From positions 1 to 64,000 of the forward strand of contig DAIOWV010000010.1 in NCBI GenBank assembly GCA_036758285.1: 64,000 bases of DNA, given 5' to 3'. Position numbers and translations under genes: made by a program. The DNA is from Taishania sp036758285 (GTDB lineage Bacteria; Bacteroidota; Bacteroidia; Flavobacteriales_D; Crocinitomicaceae). Every line of letters begins with the position of its first letter. Position 1 is the stretch's first letter. Positions 26,632-35,020 of this stretch are shown piece by piece. The notes beneath the pieces were generated by a model, which ran no database searches, was not told the DNA's origin, and was given only the letters and a program-made list of their open reading frames with translations.

Positions 26632-27504
26632 ATGAAACGATTAATAATTGGATTATCTATCTTACTTAGTGTTGTTTTGGCTTTTTCAATCTATACATAT
26701 GTAGAAAAAAGTGCTCTTTCAGTTACCGTTGAAAATCAAAGAAAAGTAATTGATAATCACGAAGCTGTTATTGAGAAATATTTATTGAAAGAAGAAGCAG
26801 ACTCCTTGTTCTTTGGTGGGAAACTGAATGAAGCATTTGATAAATATAAGTATTTAGATAAAAACTTTAAATCCAATTTTGAGCAAACTCGTATAAATTG
26901 GGTGAACAATCTGGATGAGCTTGAAGCAAGTTCTATTCAGCTTACTTTACAATTAAAAGAAGAATTGGAGCAATATAAATTGGTAAATGACAAGTCTGCT
27001 CAACTTATTTTTGTTCATGAGTCTGAAATAGAATCCTTAAAATCTAAATCTGCTTCGACCGAAAAACTATTGTACAAACAACGTGATTCTTTACTCAGTA
27101 ATTTCGAAAAAGAACGAAAAAAACTACTATCCAATCGCGATTCAGATACTTTGTCATTTAAATCGTCTAAAAATCACTTGGTTCGTTTTTATGGACAAAT
27201 GAGTAACAATAAAGCGAACGGAATTGGCAGTGCAACCTGGTCGACTGGAGGATATTATTTTGGTATGTGGAAAGACAATATGCGCAATGGAAATGGATTG
27301 TATTGTTGGAAGGATGGCGAATGTTACGAAGGAGAATTTTTAAACGATAAACGAAACGGAATTGGCAAATACCTTTGGAACGATGGCTCTAAATACGAAG
27401 GAAGTTGGAAAAACGACCAACGAAATGGTTTCGGAACATTGTATGATTCTTCAGGTAAGGTGAAGTTTAAAGGAGAATGGGAAAACGATGCTCCTAAAAC
27501 TTGA
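26632..27504 (+). CDS. Membrane-anchored MORN-repeat protein
   Basis: Protein of 290 residues. An N-terminal hydrophobic helix (LIIGLSILLSVVLAFSIYTYV) could be an anchor or an uncleaved signal. A charged coiled-coil region spans about residues 30-180. The C-terminal 100 residues hold four to five MORN repeats: ANGIGSATWSTGGYYFGMWKD, RNGNGLYCWKDGECYEGEF, RNGIGKYLWNDGSKYEGSW and RNGFGTLYDSSGKVKFKGEW. MORN repeats mediate membrane or protein contacts in other systems. It is the last gene of the three-gene module and converges on a frameshifted gene 9 bases away. The function is unknown. Confidence 0.75.
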   Translation: MKRLIIGLSILLSVVLAFSIYTYVEKSALSVTVENQRKVIDNHEAVIEKYLLKEEADSLFFGGKLNEAFDKYKYLDKNFKSNFEQTRINWVNNLDELEASSIQLTLQLKEELEQYKLVNDKSAQLIFVHESEIESLKSKSASTEKLLYKQRDSLLSNFEKERKKLLSNRDSDTLSFKSSKNHLVRFYGQMSNNKANGIGSATWSTGGYYFGMWKDNMRNGNGLYCWKDGECYEGEFLNDKRNGIGKYLWNDGSKYEGSWKNDQRNGFGTLYDSSGKVKFKGEWENDAPKT

Positions 27505-27513
27505 TTTTATATT

Positions 27514-28379
27514 CTACCAGTTCGAAGTCATAAATCTTCCATTTTTTTTCAAAGTGTAGGCATGTATTCCTTTCATGAAAAATGCTCGTTGATTGGCATC
27601 TATTCGTTTGAGGTTATCAGCAGATATATTTCCGTCCCAAGTTGAGAAAAAGGTTTGCCTCAACTCATTTTGATTGTATTGTTCATACCAAAGAAATATA
27701 TCATGGGGTAAATATTCTCCCGATTTGATATAGGAAAAAAATTCGTCATGATAAACAACATTTTCTTTTAGACGAAGATTGTGAACTAAAATTGCCCACA
27801 CATCATGATAAGCTTTCCTCCCAACATTTTGTTCAGATGGAAATCCATATTTTTGAATTAATTGGTATAACAAAGCCCAATTAGAATGATCCAATTCAAA
27901 GCGATTTTCAGGAAGCTTACTTTTATCAATAATGTAATTTCCTTTTACAGAATTATTGTTTCGAATGATGCGTTGATCAATGTAAAAGATACTGTCAATT
28001 AGAGTGATGTATGTATGGTTAACTCGTTTGTTGTAAGTGACTAAGTAGTCATCTAAGCTATCTTTTATTGTTTTGTATGCTTTTGTTTTTGAAAATCCCT
28101 TTGGAAATTGATGACAATCATTTTAGCATATTGACGAGATTTTTCATCATTATTTAACTTAACGGAAAAATTCAACGATTTTTGTAAGTAATGAGATGGG
28201 ATATAGTCCACAGTTGAGAATCCGTATTCAATTGTATCCAAAGCTTTTTGGTAATTTTTATGATAGGCTAAACTATCAGCATTGTTTGCACACAAATAAA
28301 AGGTTGAATAATCTTGTGAATGTGCCAAATATAGCTGTGTACAAGCGAAAAAAGTAAGGAGTGTTTTCATCATTTTCAT
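27514..28379 (-). pseudogene. Frameshifted DUF6624-like secreted protein gene
   Basis: Two open frames on the minus strand form one gene. The upstream part, from ATG at about 28379/28373/28370, encodes a signal peptide (MKTLLTFFACTQLYLAHSQ) and a helical segment ending at a stop at 28065. The downstream part continues in another frame with no stop from about 28122 to 27514 and includes DHSNWALLYQLIQKYGFPSEQNVGRKAYHDVWAILVHN, which resembles DUF6624. Adding one A to the A-run at about 28085-28090 joins them into a protein of about 288 residues. The mutation is therefore a single-base deletion in a homopolymer: a sequencing error, phase variation or true decay. The apparent TTG start of the downstream frame at 27894 is not needed. 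Confidence 0.7.
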
Positions 28380-28446
28380 ATATGAATAACGAACAATGAT
28401 GCAATGTGTTACAAATGATTTATTTGTAATAATATAAAATAAATTT

Positions 28447-28986
28447 TTACTCGAAATATTCATTCTTCAACAACGAAAAGACAACGGAATCTTCGTAAAT
28501 TCCATTTTTCAGATAGTGATTTCGCAAATGACCTTCTTTGGTAAAACCGAATTTTTCAACAAGTTTCAACGACGGAATATTGTCTGGTCCAATAAATGCT
28601 TCAATTCGGTGTAGTTGCATCGTATTGAATCCATACGAGATGACTGCTTCCAATGCTTCTGACATGATGCCTTTTGATTTATTGTTATCAGAAAGCAGTT
28701 CATAACCAATTTCTGCACGATGATGATCTTCGTACCACGTGTGGAATCCGCACCAGCCAATAATTTCATTCGTTTTTTTGTCAATCAATTGGAAATTGAG
28801 CATCGATTTATTGAAGGTTGAAAAACCCTTTTTTGCTTTTAATTTCTCTTTCTCCAAATCGGATGGATTGAGATAAAGCACAATCTCTTCGTCAGAACAA
28901 TTCAGTAAAATGTCTTCGTACATTTCATCTGTTAGTTTTCGCAAATACAATCTATTTGTTTCGATTACTTCAAAATCCATGGTCAT
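28447..28986 (-). CDS. GNAT N-acetyltransferase, RimJ/RimL-like
   Basis: Cytoplasmic acetyltransferase of 179 residues of the RimJ/RimL branch, which acetylates N-terminal amines of ribosomal proteins or small amines. It shows ETNRLYLRKLTDEM near the start, the central strand IGWCGFHTWYEDHHRAEIGYELLSDNNKSKGIMSEAL with the acetyl-CoA loop region, and the C-terminal RIEAFIGPDNIPSLKLVEKFGFTKEGHLRNHYLKNGIYEDSVVFSLL typical of this branch. Two ATGs lie at codons 1 and 3. A TATCTTCG element ends seven bases upstream of the first, so the transcript may be nearly leaderless. The substrate is unknown. Confidence 0.9.
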   Translation of the reverse strand: MTMDFEVIETNRLYLRKLTDEMYEDILLNCSDEEIVLYLNPSDLEKEKLKAKKGFSTFNKSMLNFQLIDKKTNEIIGWCGFHTWYEDHHRAEIGYELLSDNNKSKGIMSEALEAVISYGFNTMQLHRIEAFIGPDNIPSLKLVEKFGFTKEGHLRNHYLKNGIYEDSVVFSLLKNEYFE

Positions 28987-28992
28987 TTTTTA

Positions 28993-29000
28993 CGAAGATA
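28993..29000 (-). promoter_or_regulatory. Putative -7 element TATCTTCG of the GNAT gene
   Basis: Minus-strand TAnnTTCG octamer immediately upstream of the start codon; transcription would begin at or next to the ATG at 28986. Confidence 0.4.
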
Positions 29001-29088
29001 CGAAATTTCATACACGCATCATTTTTGGAGTTTTATTGCCATATAGCGATATCGAAATAGTACGATATGAAAAAAAATGTAGAAACCA

Positions 29089-29205
29089 ATGAATCAACTG
29101 TTGTCCAAATTCGAGAAATTAAACTATGATATTCATATAAATTATTTCTTTGAGGAAATAAAGGACAGTCCCAATTTACCAATCAGTGAGTATTTTTACA
29201 ATTGA
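29089..29205 (+). other. Orphan 38-codon ORF between the GNAT and tcdA genes
   Basis: Short plus-strand frame (MNQLLSKFEKLNYDIHI..., ending in EYFYN) in an otherwise empty 220-base gap. Its composition looks protein-like, but it has no good ribosome-binding site. It may be a relic of a larger gene or chance; I do not recognise a family. Confidence 0.25.
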
Positions 29206-29206
29206 T

Positions 29207-29932
29207 TTATTTTTTTTCACTCAAATAGCGAATAACTTCTGCAGCTCCCATCAAACCAAACAATCCTGGAATGTAAGATGCCGTTCCGTAAAATGAACGT
29301 TTGAAATTACTTCCATCGGTCATTTTCAAGGCTTCTTTCTTTTGAATTTCACTCGAAAAAACTGCTTTTACTTTTTTGAATTCCACATTTTTTCGTTTCA
29401 AACGCTTTTTGATATGTGTTGCCAATTTACAGTTGTGTGTATTCGTCAATTTTGCAACTTGAACCGCTGATGGATCTACTTTTCCACCAGCACCCATATG
29501 TGAAATTATTTTGATTTTCAATCGAATACAAGCAATTATCCATTCTAATTTAGGAGTAACAGAATCGATACAATCCATTACATAATCGGGTTTGTATTCT
29601 TGTAATAATTCCCAAACACGTTGAGGTACAACAAATTCCTGAACGATGTTTAATTTAATGTCAGGGTTGATGTCTCTAATTCTTTCAGCTAAAACAACAG
29701 CTTTATTGAGTCCGATGGTAGAGTCCAAAGCAGTTAATTGACGATTTTTGTTAGTTGGGTCAAAAACATCTCCATCGATGATTGTCATAGTTCCAACTCC
29801 AGCACGTGCGATGAATTCACCTGCAAATGAGCCAATTCCTCCCAATCCAACAATTAATACATGCGATTTTTGTAATTTTTCAATGGATTCTGCCCCCATC
29901 AACAATTCTGTACGTTCTAACCAATTTGCCAC
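29207..29932 (-). CDS. tcdA: tRNA threonylcarbamoyladenosine dehydratase (TcdA/CsdL)
   Basis: E1-like ThiF-family enzyme, 241 residues, which uses ATP to cyclise t6A37 to ct6A37 in tRNAs that read ANN codons. The sequence shows the nucleotide-binding motif VLIVGLGGIGSFAGEFIARAG at about residues 26-46, the acidic DGDVFDPTNKNRQ motif that contacts ATP, and DYVMDCIDSVTPKLEWI. These are family-specific for the TcdA group and not for MoeB or ThiF, and no ubiquitin-like substrate protein is nearby. Its start overlaps the end of the TatD-like gene by 16 bases, so the two are co-transcribed. Confidence 0.92.
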   Translation of the reverse strand: MANWLERTELLMGAESIEKLQKSHVLIVGLGGIGSFAGEFIARAGVGTMTIIDGDVFDPTNKNRQLTALDSTIGLNKAVVLAERIRDINPDIKLNIVQEFVVPQRVWELLQEYKPDYVMDCIDSVTPKLEWIIACIRLKIKIISHMGAGGKVDPSAVQVAKLTNTHNCKLATHIKKRLKRKNVEFKKVKAVFSSEIQKKEALKMTDGSNFKRSFYGTASYIPGLFGLMGAAEVIRYLSEKK

Positions 29933-30555
29933 CTTGTAAATGTGTTTTTAAAATTATATGTAATCAATTCATTTAGTTCATGCAAAGATATTTTTTTTAA
30001 TTCAGCCACACAATCATATATGGATTGAATTTCAATTACAAGATCATCTGTTTCTAATAAAAGTTGATTGTTTGGTATATTTTGGATAATTTCTTTTCGT
30101 TTTGGATGATTGATAATTGCAGCACCCAAACTTACCATCATTCCTGATTGCACAACTTGTTCAATAATTCCATATTTAGCAAAACCGTGGAATACCCAAG
30201 CTTGTTTCGGTTGGTATTTTTTTCGAGTAACCAAAAGTTCATTCCAAGCCTTGACACAGTGAATAATCAATGGATAGTTGTTAGCTTCAGAAAATACAAT
30301 TTGTTGCTCGAAAATAGAGACTTGAGTTTTCAAATCGGGACCTTTTAGTTGGTCTAGACCACATTCTCCAATAGCAAGTGTATTCTCATTTGTATTATTT
30401 TTCAACAACTCAGCAACGCTTGAAACTTCAAATTCATCTGCTTTCCAAGGGTGAATTCCTATCGAATGAAACGACGATGAATTTGTAAACAAAGCAGTTT
30501 GCAAAATTTCAAATTTTTCATCGGATGAATGATGTGTGTGACAATTTGTGAACAT
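29917..30555 (-). CDS. TatD-family metal-dependent hydrolase
   Basis: Amidohydrolase-fold hydrolase of 212 residues related to TatD deoxyribonucleases. Metal-binding features are visible: NCHTHH at residues 4-9, GECGLD at about 73-78, IIHCVKAW with the third histidine, HGFAKYG with the fourth, and the C-terminal ETDD aspartate. It is shorter than the usual 250-260 residues and has lost some surface segments, as seen in a Bacteroidota subgroup. It precedes and overlaps tcdA, a common pairing. The substrate (DNA ends or another phosphodiester) is not resolved. Confidence 0.87.
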   Translation of the reverse strand: MFTNCHTHHSSDEKFEILQTALFTNSSSFHSIGIHPWKADEFEVSSVAELLKNNTNENTLAIGECGLDQLKGPDLKTQVSIFEQQIVFSEANNYPLIIHCVKAWNELLVTRKKYQPKQAWVFHGFAKYGIIEQVVQSGMMVSLGAAIINHPKRKEIIQNIPNNQLLLETDDLVIEIQSIYDCVAELKKISLHELNELITYNFKNTFTRWQIG

Positions 30556-30575
30556 TTGTTAAAAATGAATTAATA

Positions 30576-30583
30576 CAAAAATG
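30576..30583 (-). promoter_or_regulatory. Putative -7 element CATTTTTG of the TatD-tcdA operon
   Basis: Minus-strand octamer one mismatch from TAnnTTTG, 20 bases upstream of the ATG at 30555. Confidence 0.35.
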
Positions 30584-30604
30584 CAAATAATTTGAAAAAT
30601 TAAG

Positions 30605-30612
30605 TATTTTCG
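30605..30612 (+). promoter_or_regulatory. Putative -7 element TATTTTCG of the first POT transporter gene
   Basis: TAnnTTCG variant 40 bases before the ATG at 30653, in the divergent spacer with the TatD-like gene. Confidence 0.4.
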
Positions 30613-30652
30613 GCAACTTAGAATAAAGAATTCATCTATAAAATCGAAATTA

Positions 30653-32482
30653 ATGAGTACTGTTAAAACCCCAAGTATTTTTGATTCCAAAGTTTTAGGA
30701 CATCCAAGTGGATTGTTTGTCTTGTTTTTCACAGAAATGTGGGAACGATTTTCATTCTATGGAATGCGCGTATTGTTGATTCAATATCTTACTGCTGAAG
30801 TTATTTTTGGAAATCCTAAATCAGGATTGGGGTGGGATGTGCAATCAGCATCAGCATTGTACGGAACATACGTTATGTTACTTTATATAACTCCAGTTTT
30901 TGGTGGTATCATTGCCGATAAATTATTGGGATCTTGGAAATCAGTTATCATTGGTGCATTGATTATGACAATCGGACATGCTGCAATGGCAATTGAAAGT
31001 GATTTCACCTTCTTTACTGGTTTGGTTTGTTTAATCATAGGAACAGGTTTCTTTAAACCAAATATGCCCGCTATTTTGGGAGAGATGTACAAAAATCATC
31101 CAGAGAAAAAGGATGGTGGATTTACGATTTTCTACATGGGGGTAAATGCAGGAGCATTTTTTGGTATGATGTTGTGTGGTTACTTTGCAGAAAAGTTTGG
31201 ATGGCATTGGGGATTTGGTTTGGCCGGAATTTTCATGTTATTGGGAACAATTCAGTTTTGGTTGGCTAAACCACTTTTTGGACAAATTGGTGATTTGAAA
31301 AAAGAGGAACAAAGTAATGATTTGGTTGATTTGAATGAGGAAGTTATCGATAGTTTAACAGCTACAAAAGTAGAAGATGAGCCAAGTGTTCATCCAGATG
31401 AGAAAATCAGAAATCCTTTCAAATTGATTGATTACATCTTTATTGGAATTGTATTTGTATTGGGAATGACTTACGCTATCAATGATCCGGTTTCAAAGAA
31501 TTTTCCAAATTTGGACGTGTTCAAATCGCTTGATATATTAAAAGATGGTGCAATCCAATTTAGGGGTCAGAACTTAGTGATTATAGGAACTTTAATTTTG
31601 TTCTTTTGGTTGATCGTTGGACGTATCATCCGCTATGGAAAAGTGGTTCGAGATCGTATGTTTGCAATCATTATTTTAGCAACCGCTTTGTTGTTTTTCT
31701 TCATGAGTTTTGAGCAGGGAGCCTCTTCATTAGTGATTGTTGCACGTGATTACATCGACCGTTCACTCGAAGGAAATGCCTTGATTGTTTTCAATATTGT
31801 AAACACTTTGTTGACAGTGGTTCCATTGGTTGTAATATCTTATGTATTGATTCGTTTGTGTAAAGTAACTTGGAATAGAATTAGTGTTTCTAACATTGTT
31901 TTATTGGCTTGTTTTGCTTTGATTTGGGCCGCAGTTATTGTAATGTTGTATAGTGAATACACAAAAGAGTCTTCTGAAATTACTGTTTCATGGTTTTCTA
32001 CATTGAATGCATTTTTCATCATCTTGTTGGCTTCGAGCATCTCAAAAATTTGGGAGTCAAAATACAATCCACCTGTTGCTTTCAAATACGGATTTGGATT
32101 GGTGTTTGTAGCACTTGGGTTCTTAGTGCTTGCAGCAGGTTCATGGGGAATTCCAGAAGGAGTGAAAATCTCAATGATTTGGTTGATTTTAACCTATTTG
32201 CTTCATACCATTGGTGAGTTGTTCATCTCTCCAGTTGGATTGTCGTACGTAAGTAAGTTGGTTCCTGCTCGTATGATGGCATTTATGTTTGGAATTTGGT
32301 ACTTGGCAATTGCCATTGCTCAAAAAATTGCAGCAAAGTTAGGAGGAGAAATCGAAGTGATCAAAGAAGAATATTCATTGGCACATTTCTTTTTGCTATT
32401 TACAGCGATTCCTTTAGTAGTAGCGATTTTGGTTATGCTTTTGCATCCGATTATCAAACGATTAATGCACGGAATAAAATAA
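30653..32482 (+). CDS. POT-family (PTR2) proton-dependent oligopeptide transporter, long form
   Basis: Inner-membrane MFS transporter of 609 residues that imports di- and tripeptides with protons. It shows the POT signature FTEMWERFSFYGMR at about residues 26-39, the second signature FYMGVNAGAFFGMMLCG, and 12-14 helices. A long hydrophilic loop of about 60 residues (acidic, LKKEEQSNDLVDLNEEV) lies in the middle. It is about 120 residues longer than the second POT gene directly downstream; the extra sequence falls mainly between helices 6 and 8. The pair suggests duplication with divergence, perhaps for different peptide lengths. A terminator follows the gene. Confidence 0.93.
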   Translation: MSTVKTPSIFDSKVLGHPSGLFVLFFTEMWERFSFYGMRVLLIQYLTAEVIFGNPKSGLGWDVQSASALYGTYVMLLYITPVFGGIIADKLLGSWKSVIIGALIMTIGHAAMAIESDFTFFTGLVCLIIGTGFFKPNMPAILGEMYKNHPEKKDGGFTIFYMGVNAGAFFGMMLCGYFAEKFGWHWGFGLAGIFMLLGTIQFWLAKPLFGQIGDLKKEEQSNDLVDLNEEVIDSLTATKVEDEPSVHPDEKIRNPFKLIDYIFIGIVFVLGMTYAINDPVSKNFPNLDVFKSLDILKDGAIQFRGQNLVIIGTLILFFWLIVGRIIRYGKVVRDRMFAIIILATALLFFFMSFEQGASSLVIVARDYIDRSLEGNALIVFNIVNTLLTVVPLVVISYVLIRLCKVTWNRISVSNIVLLACFALIWAAVIVMLYSEYTKESSEITVSWFSTLNAFFIILLASSISKIWESKYNPPVAFKYGFGLVFVALGFLVLAAGSWGIPEGVKISMIWLILTYLLHTIGELFISPVGLSYVSKLVPARMMAFMFGIWYLAIAIAQKIAAKLGGEIEVIKEEYSLAHFFLLFTAIPLVVAILVMLLHPIIKRLMHGIK

Positions 32483-32491
32483 TAAAAAGAT

Positions 32492-32522
32492 AAAGGGTTG
32501 TTAAAAATGCAATCCTTTTTTT
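32492..32522 (+). terminator. Rho-independent terminator between the POT genes
   Basis: Stem AAAGGGTTG / CAATCCTTT (one G-U pair), 9-base loop and a T tail. The two transporters therefore probably have separate transcripts. Confidence 0.8.
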
Positions 32523-32580
32523 ATTTTTTCTTGCGAATAAGTTAAAAATATATAAATTCACGACTAAATAAATATAAAAT

Positions 32581-34050
32581 ATGGCAAATTTAGAATCTGA
32601 AGTATTAGATGATTATAATGAAATGAATGAAGCTAATAATTCAAGTGATAACGAATTAATTTCACGAGTTGAGCGTCAAGGAACCATTCTAGGACATCCT
32701 AAGGGGTTGTATCTATTGTTCTTTACAGAGATGTGGGAACGATTCAGCTACTATGGTATGCGAGGAATTCTGATGTTATACATGATTAAATTATGGTCTG
32801 AAAATGGTTTGAATATTCCCGAAAAGAACGCTTCATTAATTTATGGATTCTTTACTGGTTTTGTATACTTTACACCAATTATAGGAGGTTGGATTGCTGA
32901 TAAGTATTTAGGTCAACGAAAAGCAATCACGATCGGAGGTATTACAATGATGGTAGGTCAGTTTGTATTGTTTGCCTTGAACTCACATGTTGGATTAGCA
33001 ATTGGTCTAATTCTATTGATAATTGGAAATGGTTTTTTCAAACCAAATATTTCAACTTTAGTTGGACGTTTATACCGAGATGGTGATGATAGAAGAGATT
33101 CTGCATTCTCAATATTTTATATGGGTATCAATGCAGGTGCATTAATTGCTCCATTAATCTGTGGAACTTTGGCTGAAGAATGGTTTGCAGTGAAAGGTGC
33201 AGACGGACAAATCTTATCTTATGGATTCAAATATGGATTTTTAGCAGCTTCTATTGGTATGGGGATTGGTCAATTAGCATTTAACTTACTTGCTAAGAAA
33301 TACTTATTGGAAATAGGGGAGGCACCGGCTAAGGAAGTTAAAACTGTTGAAGTAGAAACTGAGGTAGCCAACAAACCATTGACAACTATTGAGAAACAGC
33401 GAATCGCGGTAATTGTTATCTTGACATTCTTCGTTATCTTTTTCTGGGCAGGATTTGAACAAGCAGGTTCATCTATGACTATTTATACAGATAAATATAT
33501 CAACCGTGAATTATTTGGTTGGACAATTCCTACAACATACTTTCAATCAGTAAACCCTTTATTTATTGTATTATTAGGACCTGTTTTTGCATGGTTTTGG
33601 TCTTCTAAATATGGACGTCGTCTGACAACTCCTGTAAAAATGTCTTTAGGAATGATTTTATTAGGAATAGGATTCTTATTCATGTATATAGCTACTTTTT
33701 CAGTTAGTGTTGATACAGTTGGAGGGCAAGAACAAATTTTGAAAAAAGCAGCTTTATCTTGGTTGGTTTTAACTTACTTTTTCCATACAATTGGTGAGTT
33801 ATGTTTGTCACCCGTAGGACTTTCAGTTGTAACGAAGTTAGCTCCAGTTAAATTAGCTTCGATGTTGATGGGAGTTTGGATGTTGTCATCATTTGTTGCG
33901 AATATTATTGGAGGTTTTATTGCAGCATATGTAGAACAATTAGGAGCTGGGACAATTTTCGTATCAATTGCGATGTTTGTAATTGGATTAGGTGCGTTGA
34001 TGTTAATTTTATCTAAGAAATTAAGTCAAATGATGCACGGAGTTAAATAA
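32581..34050 (+). CDS. POT-family (PTR2) proton-dependent oligopeptide transporter
   Basis: Second peptide transporter, 489 residues, with the signature FTEMWERFSYYGMR at about residues 49-62, FYMGINAGALIAPLICG, and a late FHTIGELCLSPVGLSVVTKLAP that matches the conserved Gly-Glu-Leu segment of the family. A hydrophilic N-terminus of about 40 residues and a mid-protein charged loop (KEVKTVEVETEV) are cytoplasmic. The size is normal for bacterial POT proteins. No good -7 element is visible in the 58 bases after the upstream terminator. It ends in its own strong terminator. Confidence 0.94.
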   Translation: MANLESEVLDDYNEMNEANNSSDNELISRVERQGTILGHPKGLYLLFFTEMWERFSYYGMRGILMLYMIKLWSENGLNIPEKNASLIYGFFTGFVYFTPIIGGWIADKYLGQRKAITIGGITMMVGQFVLFALNSHVGLAIGLILLIIGNGFFKPNISTLVGRLYRDGDDRRDSAFSIFYMGINAGALIAPLICGTLAEEWFAVKGADGQILSYGFKYGFLAASIGMGIGQLAFNLLAKKYLLEIGEAPAKEVKTVEVETEVANKPLTTIEKQRIAVIVILTFFVIFFWAGFEQAGSSMTIYTDKYINRELFGWTIPTTYFQSVNPLFIVLLGPVFAWFWSSKYGRRLTTPVKMSLGMILLGIGFLFMYIATFSVSVDTVGGQEQILKKAALSWLVLTYFFHTIGELCLSPVGLSVVTKLAPVKLASMLMGVWMLSSFVANIIGGFIAAYVEQLGAGTIFVSIAMFVIGLGALMLILSKKLSQMMHGVK

Positions 34051-34073
34051 TAACTCTCAAAAATATATTCTTG

Positions 34074-34105
34074 AAAAAGGTTGTCAGTTTTGGCAACCTT
34101 TTTTG
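34074..34105 (+). terminator. Rho-independent terminator after the second POT gene
   Basis: Stem AAAAAGGTTG / CAACCTTTTT with a short loop and T tail, 24 bases after the stop. Confidence 0.87.
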
Positions 34106-34195
34106 TTTATCTCCCCTCAAAAAAATTGAATTTTCTAATATTCCTTCTTTCCAATCTTCCTTTTTGTCCATCTTGTCAATCTTCCAATTTTAATG

Positions 34196-34203
34196 TACCT
34201 TTG
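34196..34203 (+). promoter_or_regulatory. -7 promoter element TACCTTTG of map
   Basis: Perfect TAnnTTTG match. Transcription should start near 34210, at or just before the ATG at 34212, which argues that the ATG at 34233 is the true start of map. Confidence 0.6.
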
Positions 34204-34232
34204 TATTCTCAATGAAATTATTTCGTCGTAAT

Positions 34233-35009
34233 ATGATTATTTACAAAACAGCAGAAGAAATTGCCATCATGCGTGAGGCCGCACAAATCGTTAGTAGAAC
34301 ATTAGGAAAAATAGCGGAAAAATTAGAACCAGGAGTTACTGGAAATGATTTGGAGGTTTTGGCTGAAGAATATATTCTTTCTCAAGGAGCAATTCCTGCA
34401 TTCAAAGGATTGTATGGTTGCCCAAGTACACTTCTAATATCAATTAACGAGCAAGTTGTCCACGGATTACCTACAGATCGTAAAATTCAAGAAGGTGATA
34501 TTGTTTCTGTTGATTGTGGTGCCATTTACAAAGGATATTATGGAGATCATGCATACACATTTGCAGTAGGTGAAGTTTCAGAAGAGAAGAAAAAATTATT
34601 AAAAGTTACCGAAGAATGTTTGTATTTAGGTATTGAACAAGCAAGAGTCGGAAATAGAATGGAAGACATCGGTTGGGCGATTCAAACACATGCTGAAAAC
34701 AATGGGTATGGAGTTGTCCGTGATTTAGTTGGACATGGTTTAGGTAAAAAAATGCATGAAGATCCACAAGTCCCGAATTACGGTAGGAGAGGTCGAGGAA
34801 AGAAAATCGAAAATGGACTCACAATTGCAATTGAACCTATGATAAATGTTGGTACAGAGAAGGTTGAACTTCTTGATGATCAATGGACAATTGTTACAGC
34901 AGATGGTAAACCAAGTGCACATTTCGAACATGATGTTGCAGTTGTTGATGGAAAGCCGGTCATCTTATCTACTTTTGATTATATTTTAGAAGCTTTATCT
35001 AAAAAATAA
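34233..35009 (+). CDS. map: Methionine aminopeptidase, type I
   Basis: Cytosolic metalloenzyme that removes the initiator methionine from new proteins. From ATG 34233 it has 258 residues. The five metal ligands are recognisable: Asp in VSVDCGAIYKGYYGDHAYTF (two Asp), His in GHGLGKKMHEDPQVPNYG, Glu in TIAIEPM and Glu in SAHFEHDVAV. I prefer the ATG at 34233 to the one at 34212 because family members start with MIIYKT-like sequence and the promoter places the transcript start next to 34212. The gene is followed after 11 bases by a small membrane protein gene. In many bacteria map lies in the ribosomal cluster; here it does not. Confidence 0.95.
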   Translation: MIIYKTAEEIAIMREAAQIVSRTLGKIAEKLEPGVTGNDLEVLAEEYILSQGAIPAFKGLYGCPSTLLISINEQVVHGLPTDRKIQEGDIVSVDCGAIYKGYYGDHAYTFAVGEVSEEKKKLLKVTEECLYLGIEQARVGNRMEDIGWAIQTHAENNGYGVVRDLVGHGLGKKMHEDPQVPNYGRRGRGKKIENGLTIAIEPMINVGTEKVELLDDQWTIVTADGKPSAHFEHDVAVVDGKPVILSTFDYILEALSKK

Positions 35010-35020
35010 TAATAGTTTCA

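Noticed and set aside
27514..27894. A separate 126-codon gene starting at TTG 27894
   Set aside because: The frame is open well upstream of that TTG and joins the signal-peptide frame by one base; it is the second half of a frameshifted gene.
28080..28100. Programmed -1 frameshift in the DUF6624-like gene
   Set aside because: No in-frame X-XXY-YYZ slippery heptamer is present; a homopolymer deletion or sequencing error is simpler.
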